Below, piece after piece: positions 53,550-61,463 of a stretch of DNA of 64,000 nucleotides. The stretch's first letter is position 1. Every line of letters starts with the position of its first letter. Under the pieces are notes generated by a model. It had not been told where the DNA came from and did not search any database. It was given only the letters and a program-made list of their open reading frames with translations. The position numbers and the translations under genes were made by a program. This DNA is from Alkaliphilus peptidifermentans DSM 18978. Lineage in GTDB: Bacteria > Bacillota > Clostridia > Peptostreptococcales > Natronincolaceae. The stretch is taken from the NCBI RefSeq assembly GCF_900101495.1, contig NZ_FMUS01000005.1, forward strand, positions 1 through 64,000. The letters run 5' to 3'.

Positions 53550-55040
53550 TCACTTATAATATATACTATTTCCTTTTTTAGTAGTAAACAACTGTAAAAT
53601 ACCTACTAGCACTCTAATAAATATGCACAGAATTAATAAGTGACCTATTCTAGGGTTTAAGAATGCTAATATTGGCACTATGTGTCTATTCAGTAAATAG
53701 GTGATGTATCCTAAAACTAGGCTAATACCACATTTTAGTACAAACTGAGTTTTGTTTTTCAAATGAAGGATTTGCCTCTTTCCCCTTCTCAAGTCTTTAT
53801 ATAATTGAAGTAATTCCATTACAGACCATAACATTAAAACTGATGATACTGAATATATAGTAGCATTTACTCTATGACATAATTTGTCAAGGGCACGTTT
53901 GTTTTGAAACACTTTATAATGCCATGAATTCAACACTTCATTAATTAAATATGTGCCATTATCACCATTGGTTAATATTACAACTCCATCTCCTGTAATT
54001 GGTGCTAGTGAGAAATTTGCTTTCCAACCCTTGTTACCTCCATCGTGAGCAATTAAAGGTTTACTTTTTTTATCAGTATTAACAAAATGACCTAGTGCTG
54101 TAGTTTCGTATATAAACCCTTCTAAATCCCCAACTTCTAACACAGGGCTATACATCTCTTGAATTATTTCCTGTCTCAAGAAATTATCTTCTTTATAATT
54201 ACTAATTGATGTAATTACGAATTTGCTCAGATCCTCAATAGTTGTGTAAAGCCCTGCTGCGGCTTTTTCTGTAAACAAATAGTTTGGCAATAACTCTAAG
54301 TTTTCATTGTAAGCCTTAGCAGTTCTATTTTGCAGCTTCTCTATCCATCTAAAACTACTATCCTGCATTCCTAAAGGAGTAATTACTGTCACATCCATAT
54401 AAGTCACAAAGTCTTTGCCAGTCACTTCTTCTATTAACAGCTGTAGCAAATTATATCCTCCACCAGAATAAAAATATCTAGTTCCTGGTTCATAAATCAG
54501 TTTTACTGGCTGAGAGCCTCCCCCAATTCCACTAAGCGATTCTTCTAAAGATGGCAGTTCATTAAATGGTTCGTATCCCGGGTAACCCCCTCCTCTGGAT
54601 AGTCCTGCTGTATGACTTAAAAGCCTTCTGATAGTAACCTCATCTTTGTCATATACCGACTCAGGAATTTCCCATCTTGTTATATATTTTTCGATGGGGT
54701 CATCCAAGTTTAATATACCATCTTCTACGAGTTTCATTATTCCAAGGGCAGTAACTGATTTTGAGATAGATGCCACTTGGTAAACTGTATCTTTATGTAT
54801 TTCAATTTTTTCTTCAATATCTGCATACCCAAAAGTACCTATCCATTTGAGTTCACCATTTTCTATTAATGATATTGATGCCCCAGGTATATTGAATTTT
54901 TTTAATAAAACAGGAGTTTTTGTTTCTAAGTTTTCAATCATGCTGTAAATATCTTCATTTTTTGCTAAGCTATTATAGTCTAAAAGAAATGGAGTGATAG
55001 ATACTACTAAGAATAATACCAAAATCATCAACTTCCTCAT
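53550..55040 (-). CDS. Serine hydrolase (class C beta-lactamase/PBP-like) with C-terminal helices
   Basis: The N-terminal signal or anchor 'LMILVLFLVVSITPFLL' is followed by a beta-lactamase domain. It has SxxK 'VASISKSV' (about residue 92), YxN in 'YSGGGYN' and the third motif 'HDGGNKGW'. About 130 further residues hold three membrane helices. Such proteins can be D-amino-acid peptidases or esterases. I chose the ATG at 55040, eight bases after GGAGG; an adjacent ATG is also possible. It stands alone and points to cell-wall or peptide hydrolysis outside the membrane. Confidence 0.88.
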   Translation of the reverse strand: MRKLMILVLFLVVSITPFLLDYNSLAKNEDIYSMIENLETKTPVLLKKFNIPGASISLIENGELKWIGTFGYADIEEKIEIHKDTVYQVASISKSVTALGIMKLVEDGILNLDDPIEKYITRWEIPESVYDKDEVTIRRLLSHTAGLSRGGGYPGYEPFNELPSLEESLSGIGGGSQPVKLIYEPGTRYFYSGGGYNLLQLLIEEVTGKDFVTYMDVTVITPLGMQDSSFRWIEKLQNRTAKAYNENLELLPNYLFTEKAAAGLYTTIEDLSKFVITSISNYKEDNFLRQEIIQEMYSPVLEVGDLEGFIYETTALGHFVNTDKKSKPLIAHDGGNKGWKANFSLAPITGDGVVILTNGDNGTYLINEVLNSWHYKVFQNKRALDKLCHRVNATIYSVSSVLMLWSVMELLQLYKDLRRGKRQILHLKNKTQFVLKCGISLVLGYITYLLNRHIVPILAFLNPRIGHLLILCIFIRVLVGILQLFTTKKGNSIYYK

Positions 55041-55042
55041 CA

Positions 55043-55409
55043 TCTTAGCCTCCACATAAGTATTTGTCCCAATATAAGGCACATTATTCTACTTTAATTT
55101 ATCATATAGTACCAAACATAACAAGTAGAGTATACTACAGTAGCTGATAGTGTTATAAGCCTCTAAGAACAAATTCTATCTTGCATTCAAATATCAAAAT
55201 ACACTCCTTTTCCATAATTCTTCTATTCTGTAAAATTTCTTCTCCCGTCTAAAGAAAAATCCCCTAAACTTGTCTCGTTTAGGGGAACATATAAACATTA
55301 TCAAATTCTACTTGAAGTCTTTTAAACCAGTGATAGCAGCCTATTTTTTCTCTAGTAACACCACACACACATAATCGAAACTATATAGTATAGATTTCTG
55401 AACTTAGAT
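55043..55409. other. Intergenic region with a dispersed repeat and terminator
   Basis: No gene is recognised. The segment 55217-55286 repeats the unit TTCTATTCTG-AAATTTCTTC plus hairpin found at 48917-48987. Upstream is AT-rich spacer. Confidence 0.45.
55260..55286 (-). terminator. Conserved-loop terminator family, copy 5
   Basis: Perfect ten-base arms TCCCCTAAAC/GTTTAGGGGA enclose a seven-base loop, followed on the minus strand by TTTTTCTTT. It ends the GNAT transcript about 120 bases upstream. Confidence 0.8.
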
Positions 55410-56021
55410 TTATTTCACATATTTCAGAGAAACAATATTATTAATCCCAACTTTCTTTGCACGATTTGGGGGAAGAGATTTTCTTTTATATTCGTTAAAT
55501 CCCAATTTTTTGTATAGTTTTAGAGCTGGCAAATTCGTATCAGCTACCTCCTCAATTAAATATTCTTTGTACGGGGTATTTTCTATAATATATCTTATAA
55601 CTTGCGATGCAGCACCTTGCCCTCTAAATTCAAGAGCTGTTCCTACATACTCAATAGAGCCGGTTTTGGGAGCAGGATTTCTAAATGGACTTTCAAATTC
55701 TTTTTTTAAAACAATTCCAGCAATGCTACCTTTAATGACACCTAAATGCTTTCTTAGCTCTTTCTTGTCTAGTCTCACCGCTAAAGCTCTACAATCTGTA
55801 CAAGCAGCCATTGCTGCAATTTTATTATCTATCACAGCTACATAGAATTGGTCTAAAACAAACATATGAGCAAATGCCTTGGCGATTATATTTTTATCTT
55901 TTGAAAAATATTCAAGCCATTGTATAAACCCCTCTGCAAAAATCTCAGACATTTGTGTCCTTACATCTAACTCTATTTTATCGGCTCTGACAACTGTAAA
56001 ATCGTAACTGCTAAATTTCAT
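55410..56021 (-). CDS. GNAT family N-acetyltransferase
   Basis: The 203-residue protein has the GNAT core 'SIEYVGTALEFRGQGAASQVIRYII', with the acetyl-CoA loop 'RGQGAA', and then 'EEVADTNLPALKLYKKLGFNEYKR'. The first 100 residues are less conserved. AAGGAAGGAG precedes its ATG. The substrate is unknown and it has no operon partner; downstream is only the terminator-repeat. Confidence 0.85.
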   Translation of the reverse strand: MKFSSYDFTVVRADKIELDVRTQMSEIFAEGFIQWLEYFSKDKNIIAKAFAHMFVLDQFYVAVIDNKIAAMAACTDCRALAVRLDKKELRKHLGVIKGSIAGIVLKKEFESPFRNPAPKTGSIEYVGTALEFRGQGAASQVIRYIIENTPYKEYLIEEVADTNLPALKLYKKLGFNEYKRKSLPPNRAKKVGINNIVSLKYVK

Positions 56022-56145
56022 AAATTACTCTCCTTCCTTATTCAAAAAATTCTAAGAATAGTTATGGCCCACATTTCAATTAATATACAACCATCACTTT
56101 TATGAGTGAGTATATACTCATAATTGTAGTTAAAAAAAATCATTT

Positions 56146-56489
56146 TCATGCCTTACGCTTAAATAACTGTCCTGCAATAAATGCACTAAGAATCATGATT
56201 GCTAAACACCATAAAATGGCTTCCATAGTATAGGACGAGGATGTACTTGTAAATAAGGAACGTAGGCCCTCTACCAGAATCGTGATAGGCTGATGCTCTG
56301 CGAAAATTCGTAGTGCTGTGGGAAGTGTTTCAAGAGGAACAAAAGCAGAGCTGCCATAGGGCTCACTTCCTTCCTTTCTTCATATAGGAAACTTGTCACT
56401 AGGGATTTAGCAGGCAGTTTGAAGATCGGTTGAAGGGCTGCTCGAATAATCGTGATACCCTGAATGGTTGAAAAGAAAAGAACAGCCAT
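56146..56489 (-). pseudogene. ABC-2 (DrrB-like) permease remnant, frameshifted
   Basis: One frame carries 'LPAKSLVTSFLYEERKEVSP'. Another, starting near 56355, carries 'SSAFVPLETLPTALRIFAEHQPITIL' and the final helix 'AILWCLAIMILSAFIAGQLF' to a stop at 56146. Joined, these make the C-terminal half of an ABC-2 permease similar to those at 36488-39372. The N-terminal half and the ATPase gene are absent. Confidence 0.75.
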
Positions 56490-56498
56490 TTGCTAAAT

Positions 56499-56525
56499 TC
56501 CCCCCAAACTTATCAGTCTGAGGGG
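56499..56525 (-). terminator. Conserved-loop terminator family, copy 6
   Basis: On the minus strand TCCCCTCAGACTGATAAGTTTGGGGGGA is followed by ATTTAGC. The stem is slightly mismatched and the T-run weak. It lies directly upstream of the permease remnant, so here it may have lost its original gene. Confidence 0.6.
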
Positions 56526-56547
56526 ATATATAAAACTCTCTAAACCT

Positions 56548-56590
56548 GCTCTATCAATGCAACACATTCCACATCATTATGATAGAAAGA
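56548..56590. repeat. Dispersed intergenic repeat, copy 2
   Basis: This segment matches 28955-29000 over about 40 bases with a few substitutions. It follows terminator-family copy 6 directly, while copy 1 lies behind a different terminator. The function is unknown. Confidence 0.5.
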
Positions 56591-56788
56591 TTATATTATT
56601 TCGCATAATAGTTAACTAGTTCCCTTTTTCCCCCTCGGCTTGTATAGGCATTTTTCAATATATTATATTATTATTTATTCTTTCAAAACAAAAATAAACC
56701 CAATACTGTATAGGTATTGGATTTTGCTTATTCTTTTTGTTGTCTATATAAATATTGAACTTAAGACCTGCAGTTTATAGAAGAGCTG

Positions 56789-56971
56789 TTATCCAGATCT
56801 CTTTTTAAATGTCATTCTTACCTGCTTTAAGCTAATTTTCCCATCAATATATGATTCGAATAATTCTAGATCCTTCTGAGTTAGCTCAATATTATTCATA
56901 TCATTAATTGACATTGCATAGTCAACCTCTCTTATTCTCTTTTCCATTTCCCTAACCGATACTTTACACAT
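56789..56971 (-). CDS. Small protein resembling VbhA-type antitoxins
   Basis: The 60-residue protein has 'AMSINDMNNIELTQKDLELFESYIDGKISLKQV', which fits the VbhA-like antitoxin pattern (an inhibitory helix, then 'LF..Y..G.IS...'). The inhibitory (S/T)xxxE(G/N) motif would read SINDMN, with Met for Glu. No Fic toxin gene is next to it in this window. It may be an orphan antitoxin or act on a distant partner. The identification rests on a short pattern. Confidence 0.45.
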   Translation of the reverse strand: MCKVSVREMEKRIREVDYAMSINDMNNIELTQKDLELFESYIDGKISLKQVRMTFKKRSG

Positions 56972-57012
56972 GTCTTTTCTCCTTTAGAGGCTGGCTTATT
57001 CAGTTCTCTTAC

Positions 57013-57237
57013 TTAGAGTATATCACAAATACTAAAACTTATATAGTAATCTCCTGGTATAATCTTATTGATTTCTAATCTTACTTCTTCATCTTTTAAT
57101 CTTTTAATAATAACTTCATCTAAACAATTATCTTTATTATTTTCTTCATTAAATGCTTTAAATTTATTCATTGCAATATCCTTATCTTCCGAAAAATATT
57201 TAAGGGGTTTGGTTGATGATATGCGTAAGTAAGGCAA
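57013..57237 (-). pseudogene. Remnant of a Y1 (REP-associated) tyrosine transposase
   Basis: The frame contains 'YFSEDKDIAMNKFKAFNEENNKDNCLDE' and 'KRLKDEEVRLEINKI', which fits the C-terminal part of Y1_Tnp REP-associated transposases. The catalytic HUH and tyrosine region is missing, and there is no convincing start. It is a mobile-element scar and may relate to the palindromic repeats in the window. Confidence 0.5.
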
Positions 57238-57277
57238 CTCTAATGAAAAATTAAACTAGGCAACGTACATATAATCT

Positions 57278-57565
57278 TCAACTCTCCCTCTCTATAACAG
57301 TAACCTGCACTCTGTCACCGGGTTTTTTGCCGATTTTGGAGCGAATATCCTTACGAAGTCCTATGATATAGCAAATACTTCCATCCTCATTCCTAACTCC
57401 CATGTTTACAATGCTCCCGTCATATCCCTCTCCATCAAATGTCGCGTGTACTTTTACTCTGCCTTTTCCAAATTCCTCTCTCACATCAAATGGCATTTTT
57501 ACATATGCCCCATCAATATCAGGAACTTTATAAATTTCCGATTCAAACTCATATTATTTTTTCAT
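57278..57565 (-). pseudogene. DUF1905 protein with a nonsense codon at position 4
   Basis: From the ATG at 57565 (AAGGTAG upstream) the frame reads M-K-K[30 protein letters not shown] and on through a full DUF1905 domain ('[24 protein letters not shown]', '[19 protein letters not shown]'). TAA at 57554-57556 replaces a likely AAA. Translation could restart at the internal ATG at 57496, giving 72 residues without the first strand. DUF1905 proteins are of unknown function. Confidence 0.75.
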
Positions 57566-57684
57566 TTCATCTACCTTTCTTATGGTAATTAATTCATGTA
57601 TATCCATTGTAATACAATAACTTTTTTTTGAATAGATACCTCGATCAAATTAACTATTTAATAATAGTTCTTTCCATAAAGAAA

Positions 57685-57713
57685 TTGACCTACCGGACAG
57701 TTAGTGTTATAAT
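57685..57713 (+). promoter_or_regulatory. SigmaA promoter of the second tetR gene
   Basis: TTGACC and a perfect TATAAT are 17 bases apart, ending 30 bases before the tetR ATG. The bases ATTGACC-TACCGGAC-AGTTAG over the -35 resemble the palindrome at 58358-58375, suggesting weak autoregulation. Confidence 0.8.
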
Positions 57714-57743
57714 GAAATAAAAACATAAAGAAAGAGGGTTAAA

Positions 57744-58328
57744 ATGACTCAAGATCTAAGAATTACTAAGGGCAACGAAACAAAAGATCGTATTCTAGCT
57801 GCATCTATGAAAATCATTGCTGAAGAAGGAATCGAAGGATTAAGTGCAAAAAAAATAGCTGATCTTCTAGGAATTAGTAAGAGCAATATTTTCCATCACT
57901 TTGGGTCTGTAGATGAAGTTCTAAATGTGATTTTTGAAAACATCCTTGATTATCTGGTGAAACCAGTTAAATCCCATCAGGGCCCAGACTTAAAAGTATT
58001 TCTCCTTTTCCTTGGGGAGAGTATCTACTCACTAAGTGAAGAAGAAAAGATATCCTATTCTGTTTTACTTAATTTCTATAATTCTTGCTTATACAACGAA
58101 AAATATAGAGCCTATTTATTAAAGACTAAGGATGAGATGATTGATGCTATTGCAACACAATTATCCCGCTATAGTTCTCAAAGAAAAGAGAAACTTTTAA
58201 TAATTTCAGAAATGATCATCATGACATTAGATGGTTACGGTCTCCATTTTTTACTAGAATCGGATATAGAAACATTTGAAAAAATTTGGACTTTACAAAT
58301 AGATGCATGGCAGTCTTTATTAAATTAA
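57744..58328 (+). CDS. TetR family transcriptional regulator
   Basis: The 194-residue regulator has the helix-turn-helix 'LSAKKIADLLGISKSNIFHHFGSVDEVLNVIF' and a helical effector domain. GAGGG precedes the ATG. It is followed in the same direction by a membrane-protein gene and an acetyltransferase gene, with a perfect palindromic operator between. It should repress those two genes. Confidence 0.92.
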   Translation: MTQDLRITKGNETKDRILAASMKIIAEEGIEGLSAKKIADLLGISKSNIFHHFGSVDEVLNVIFENILDYLVKPVKSHQGPDLKVFLLFLGESIYSLSEEEKISYSVLLNFYNSCLYNEKYRAYLLKTKDEMIDAIATQLSRYSSQRKEKLLIISEMIIMTLDGYGLHFLLESDIETFEKIWTLQIDAWQSLLN

Positions 58329-58357
58329 ATCGCTGCCATTTTCTATATAATTCAAAT

Positions 58358-58375
58358 TGACCGTTCGAACGGTCA
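58358..58375. promoter_or_regulatory. Perfect 18-base TetR operator palindrome
   Basis: TGACCGTTCGAACGGTCA is fully self-complementary. It lies 30 bases after the tetR stop and 15 before the start of the membrane-protein gene, where bound repressor would block the downstream promoter or transcript. Confidence 0.85.
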
Positions 58376-58389
58376 GAAAGAGGTGTTTT

Positions 58390-58944
58390 ATGATTAAAAT
58401 CCCAAAGTTTTTCCATGAAATTCTAGGTGAATTTCAGACGAAATCATCCTTAGTTGTTATTGCTCTTTTTGTACTGATTTCTGGTTTTGCAATAGGTATT
58501 CTAGGCTATGATGAGTGGAATGGATTATCTTTAGTAAAACAAATAGTAACTTGGTTTTTGTTCTTAGATATCTCAGGAGGCGTTGTAGCAAACTTAACCA
58601 AGGGCACTGATATTTTTTATGATCGATATCCAAGGAAAAGGTGGGTATTTATTGCTATCCACATTCAACCAATTATCCTTTCGTGGTCGATAGGAATTTC
58701 AATTCTTTATGGGGTTATAATTTGTGCCTACACTTTAATTACTGCAGTATTCTTAAATTTCATTAGAGACTACTCATTTCATACCCTCTTAGCTGGAAGC
58801 TTAACAGGTTTAGGTTTGCTAATAGTGGCTTATTTGGGGCAAACAGTTCCCTTCTTTGCATCTACTTTATTGATTTTTTATGTTTTTAAGGTGTTATTTA
58901 GCTTTTCAGTTTTTCACCATAGGGGGGAGCAAAATGAACATTAA
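58390..58944 (+). CDS. Membrane protein of unknown function in a TetR module
   Basis: The protein of about 184 residues has five to six hydrophobic helices ('SLVVIALFVLISGFAIGILGY', 'IIVAYLGQTVPFF'-like segments). Conserved-looking residues are 'GGVVANLTKGTDIFYDRYPRKRW' and 'WIAIH'-type aromatic-His positions. The ATG at 58390 follows AGAGGTG. It overlaps the acetyltransferase start by 11 bases. I do not recognise the family; its position under a TetR operator suggests a stress or export role. Confidence 0.75.
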   Translation: MIKIPKFFHEILGEFQTKSSLVVIALFVLISGFAIGILGYDEWNGLSLVKQIVTWFLFLDISGGVVANLTKGTDIFYDRYPRKRWVFIAIHIQPIILSWSIGISILYGVIICAYTLITAVFLNFIRDYSFHTLLAGSLTGLGLLIVAYLGQTVPFFASTLLIFYVFKVLFSFSVFHHRGEQNEH

Positions 58945-59530
58945 TGAAACTCATATATCCTTGCTATCTCGAGCATTTGAGAAAGACCCCATGTTTGATT
59001 ATTTATTTTCAAACAAAAAAAGCAAAGACCAATCAAAGATTTTAATTAGATTTATCATTAAGCGAAATCGCTTATTAGATGGTCTGATCCTTACCGATCA
59101 TACTAAAGAGCCTACTTACGTAGCGATTGTGGATCGACCAAGGAATCTTGTGAGTATATCTACAAGAGCTATGGTTAGATTAAATATAGAGATGCTTTTA
59201 TTAATGTTTCAGCTACCATTTCATGTGCTTAGGTTCTTAACGAAGTACCAAAAACTATCTTTTAGAAGTGCACCAAATGAACCCCATTACTATTTAACCA
59301 TGATTGGTGTAGATCCTTCCTCTCAAGGGAAGGGCATCGGTAAAAAGGTTTTAAGAGAGATTCATGAAATTGCTGAATCTTCACAGCCATCCTACCCTAT
59401 TGCACTTGATACAGAAAATCAGCAGAATGTCGCTTATTATGAAAGTTTTGGATATGAGCTAAAGGATACAAAAATTATCGATGGACTAAGGGTATATTGT
59501 ATGACTCGGCCTGCAGAACAAAATAAATAA
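58934..59530 (+). CDS. GNAT family N-acetyltransferase
   Basis: The 198-residue protein has the acetyl-CoA site 'IGVDPSSQGKGIGKKVLREIHEIAE' and 'PIALDTENQQNVAYYESFGYEL', typical of the GNAT branch that includes puromycin-type and other small-molecule acetylases. The ATG at 58934 follows AGGGGGGAG, so the longer frame is not used. It overlaps the upstream membrane-protein gene and ends at a strong terminator. Coexpression under TetR suggests modification of a toxic compound. Confidence 0.88.
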   Translation: MNINETHISLLSRAFEKDPMFDYLFSNKKSKDQSKILIRFIIKRNRLLDGLILTDHTKEPTYVAIVDRPRNLVSISTRAMVRLNIEMLLLMFQLPFHVLRFLTKYQKLSFRSAPNEPHYYLTMIGVDPSSQGKGIGKKVLREIHEIAESSQPSYPIALDTENQQNVAYYESFGYELKDTKIIDGLRVYCMTRPAEQNK

Positions 59531-59558
59531 TTACAATTTATACTCTATCAAAATAAAC

Positions 59559-59586
59559 CTAGCCTCTTATTTACCAAGGAGGCTAG
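59559..59586 (+). terminator. Hairpin terminator of the TetR-controlled operon
   Basis: Eight-base arms CTAGCCTC/GAGGCTAG enclose a 12-base loop. It starts 28 bases beyond the acetyltransferase stop. The T-run is weak (TTCTTTCC). Confidence 0.65.
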
Positions 59587-59616
59587 ACAATTCTTTCCTT
59601 ACTTTTCACAAATTTC

Positions 59617-59640
59617 ATCTATTCTGCGAAATTTCCTCCC
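59617..59640. repeat. Isolated copy of the CTATTCTGCGAAATTTC repeat box
   Basis: This box matches the left part of the repeat units at 48917 and 55217 but lacks the following hairpin. It lies between convergent genes. It shows that the repeat unit can occur in parts. Confidence 0.5.
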
Positions 59641-59783
59641 CTCTTTAACATAATAATATTTCGCATAAAATAATTTACTTCCCCCAGGGAGAACTCTCAA
59701 ATAACTTGTATACATACTAATAATTTTCGAATGGGCTCCATATGGCAATTTAAGCAAGCCTCCAGTAATCAAAAGAACCGTCC

Positions 59784-59823
59784 CAGTGATTATTTACCAG
59801 TGATTATTTACAGTGATTATTTA
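59784..59823. repeat. Triplicated 13-base unit over the stop codon of the PPOX gene
   Basis: CAGTGATTATTTA occurs three times (59784-59796, 59798-59810, 59811-59823). The last copy covers the TAA of the minus-strand gene, and each repeat supplies another TAA. This looks like slipped-strand expansion. Confidence 0.85.
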
Positions 59824-60293
59824 ACTTCTTTCTTGGTAAAGTCGACTTTATACTGCCATTCATCGTATTTTTTGTCGTTATCAGTTATGATTCCTTCCGT
59901 AAGGGTTATACGCAGAACTATTGAGTCAGGGTTATCTTCGTCCCCATGTGCATCGAACCATGCGAAGATTTTTTTCATCTTCCCTCTTATTTCTGCATTC
60001 CTCTCGTCCTTTACCCAACCGAGATTTTCAGCCCTTCCTTGAGCAACAAACAAGCCCAAGCCACAAATGGAAACCTCGTTGTTTTTCCCAATTTCCAACG
60101 TTTTATTTTTATTGGCGTCTGAAGAAACATAGAACACGCCGTCTTCATAATAAGCGTTAACCATACGGACAGCAGGGCGGGGATTACCGGCGGCGTTTAA
60201 TGGCAATGCAATAGTTGCCAGAGCAATAAGGTTGTCCTTGCCCTTTCCACAGAAATCTTCCATAAGTTTCATTGCGTTTTCGTATTTACTCAT
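59817..60293 (-). CDS. Pyridoxamine 5'-phosphate oxidase family protein
   Basis: The 158-residue split-barrel flavin-binding protein has 'PAVRMVNAYYEDGVFYVSSDANKNKTLEIGKNNEVSICGLG', typical of PPOX-like general stress or F420/FMN proteins. AAGGAG precedes the ATG. It follows a MerR regulator gene by 53 bases in the same direction, so both are probably expressed from one MerR-type promoter. The substrate is unknown. Confidence 0.85.
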   Translation of the reverse strand: MSKYENAMKLMEDFCGKGKDNLIALATIALPLNAAGNPRPAVRMVNAYYEDGVFYVSSDANKNKTLEIGKNNEVSICGLGLFVAQGRAENLGWVKDERNAEIRGKMKKIFAWFDAHGDEDNPDSIVLRITLTEGIITDNDKKYDEWQYKVDFTKKEVK

Positions 60294-60346
60294 TTTAAAT
60301 CCTCTCCTTTAATGATTTACTTTTTCATTATTGTTTGCCAAAGTGC

Positions 60347-61327
60347 TTAAATATCATCTTTCAGCTTTATAGGAAAATATCTTTGCATTTGTTTATAACC
60401 AAGTCCCTTTTCTATGTCTTTATAGGCAACATCCCTTCCATCTTCATATAAATAAGGCATATTGAACATAACATTGCGGCCTTTATCAAGCTCAAAATTT
60501 GTGCTTTCAATCCATCTGCGAACTTTATTTTCCACTTTGTGTATGCTCTCGTTATCTTCGTCAATACTGACTGCCATAGCGTATAAGCCACCCTGAAAAT
60601 CCAACAGTTTAAAAGGGCTTACATCCGCATTGGTAACACCATCTTTAACGGCGCATATCCATTCGGCTTTGTCATTTTTAGGTAGCAAAAAATCAAAACA
60701 GTCGAAAATCACATTTTTGTACAAATGCACATGCTGCCACAATTGATACATGTATCCGCCGTTATTGAACATATCCTCCCATGATTGTTCGCCCACTGTC
60801 ACCGCTCTAAATCCCGGTATCCTGACGACCATTATATCAGGGATTTTTTTATCTAATTTTTCCGTTATTTCAATCAAGCGGTTTATATTGGAGGGCTTGC
60901 CTATATAGTCAATGCTTATCAATTGTGTTTCAATCTCTTTAGCCTTGTTATACAGCAGTTTTATGTCGGAGTTGTCTGAAAAGTTCACTTGTTCGATTTC
61001 GCGTATAAAATCCAGCACGATTTCCTTTAGCTCATGCAAAAGCGCAACCTCGTTGTCTATGCTCTGTGCTTTTTTCCCCAGCACTTCTAAGACTACATCG
61101 GAACCGGAAGTGTTAAAAACACGTTGAATGTCTTTTATACTGATATTCAACTTGCGTAAAATGAGTATTTGCTCAAGCCGCCTAACAGCGTTTTCATCGT
61201 ACATTCTGTATGCGTAGTCATCACTTCGGGTGCTGGACAGCAATCCCATATCCTCATAATAACGCAGTGTACGAGCTGTAATGTCATATTTGCTTGACAC
61301 ATCTTTGATTTTGATTAGGTTTCTCAT
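60347..61327 (-). CDS. MerR family regulator with GyrI-like effector domain
   Basis: The N-terminal MerR HTH 'IKIKDVSSKYDITARTLRYYEDMGLLSS' is followed by a coiled coil and a large C-terminal domain like those of BmrR/GyrI effectors ('VVRIPGFRAVTVGEQSWEDMF'). GAGG lies nine bases before the ATG at 61327. A 19-base-spacer promoter lies directly upstream, so autoregulation is expected. The downstream PPOX gene is the probable target. Confidence 0.9.
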   Translation of the reverse strand: MRNLIKIKDVSSKYDITARTLRYYEDMGLLSSTRSDDYAYRMYDENAVRRLEQILILRKLNISIKDIQRVFNTSGSDVVLEVLGKKAQSIDNEVALLHELKEIVLDFIREIEQVNFSDNSDIKLLYNKAKEIETQLISIDYIGKPSNINRLIEITEKLDKKIPDIMVVRIPGFRAVTVGEQSWEDMFNNGGYMYQLWQHVHLYKNVIFDCFDFLLPKNDKAEWICAVKDGVTNADVSPFKLLDFQGGLYAMAVSIDEDNESIHKVENKVRRWIESTNFELDKGRNVMFNMPYLYEDGRDVAYKDIEKGLGYKQMQRYFPIKLKDDI

Positions 61328-61366
61328 TTGTTTCAACCTCTTTTCTAAATAATTGGGTATAAACTT

Positions 61367-61397
61367 AGTATAAAGTATTACCCAAAGGAAGAGTCAA
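61367..61397 (-). promoter_or_regulatory. MerR-type promoter (19-base spacer)
   Basis: On the minus strand TTGACT and TATACT are 19 bases apart, with spacer CTTCCTTTGGGTAATACTT. This spacing is diagnostic of MerR-regulated promoters. It lies 40 bases before the merR start. Confidence 0.8.
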
Positions 61398-61463
61398 GAG
61401 GGTAATGCTATTTTCTGTAAAAAATATTATCTCACACCCTGTATCTCCTCTTTAATCGAGTGG

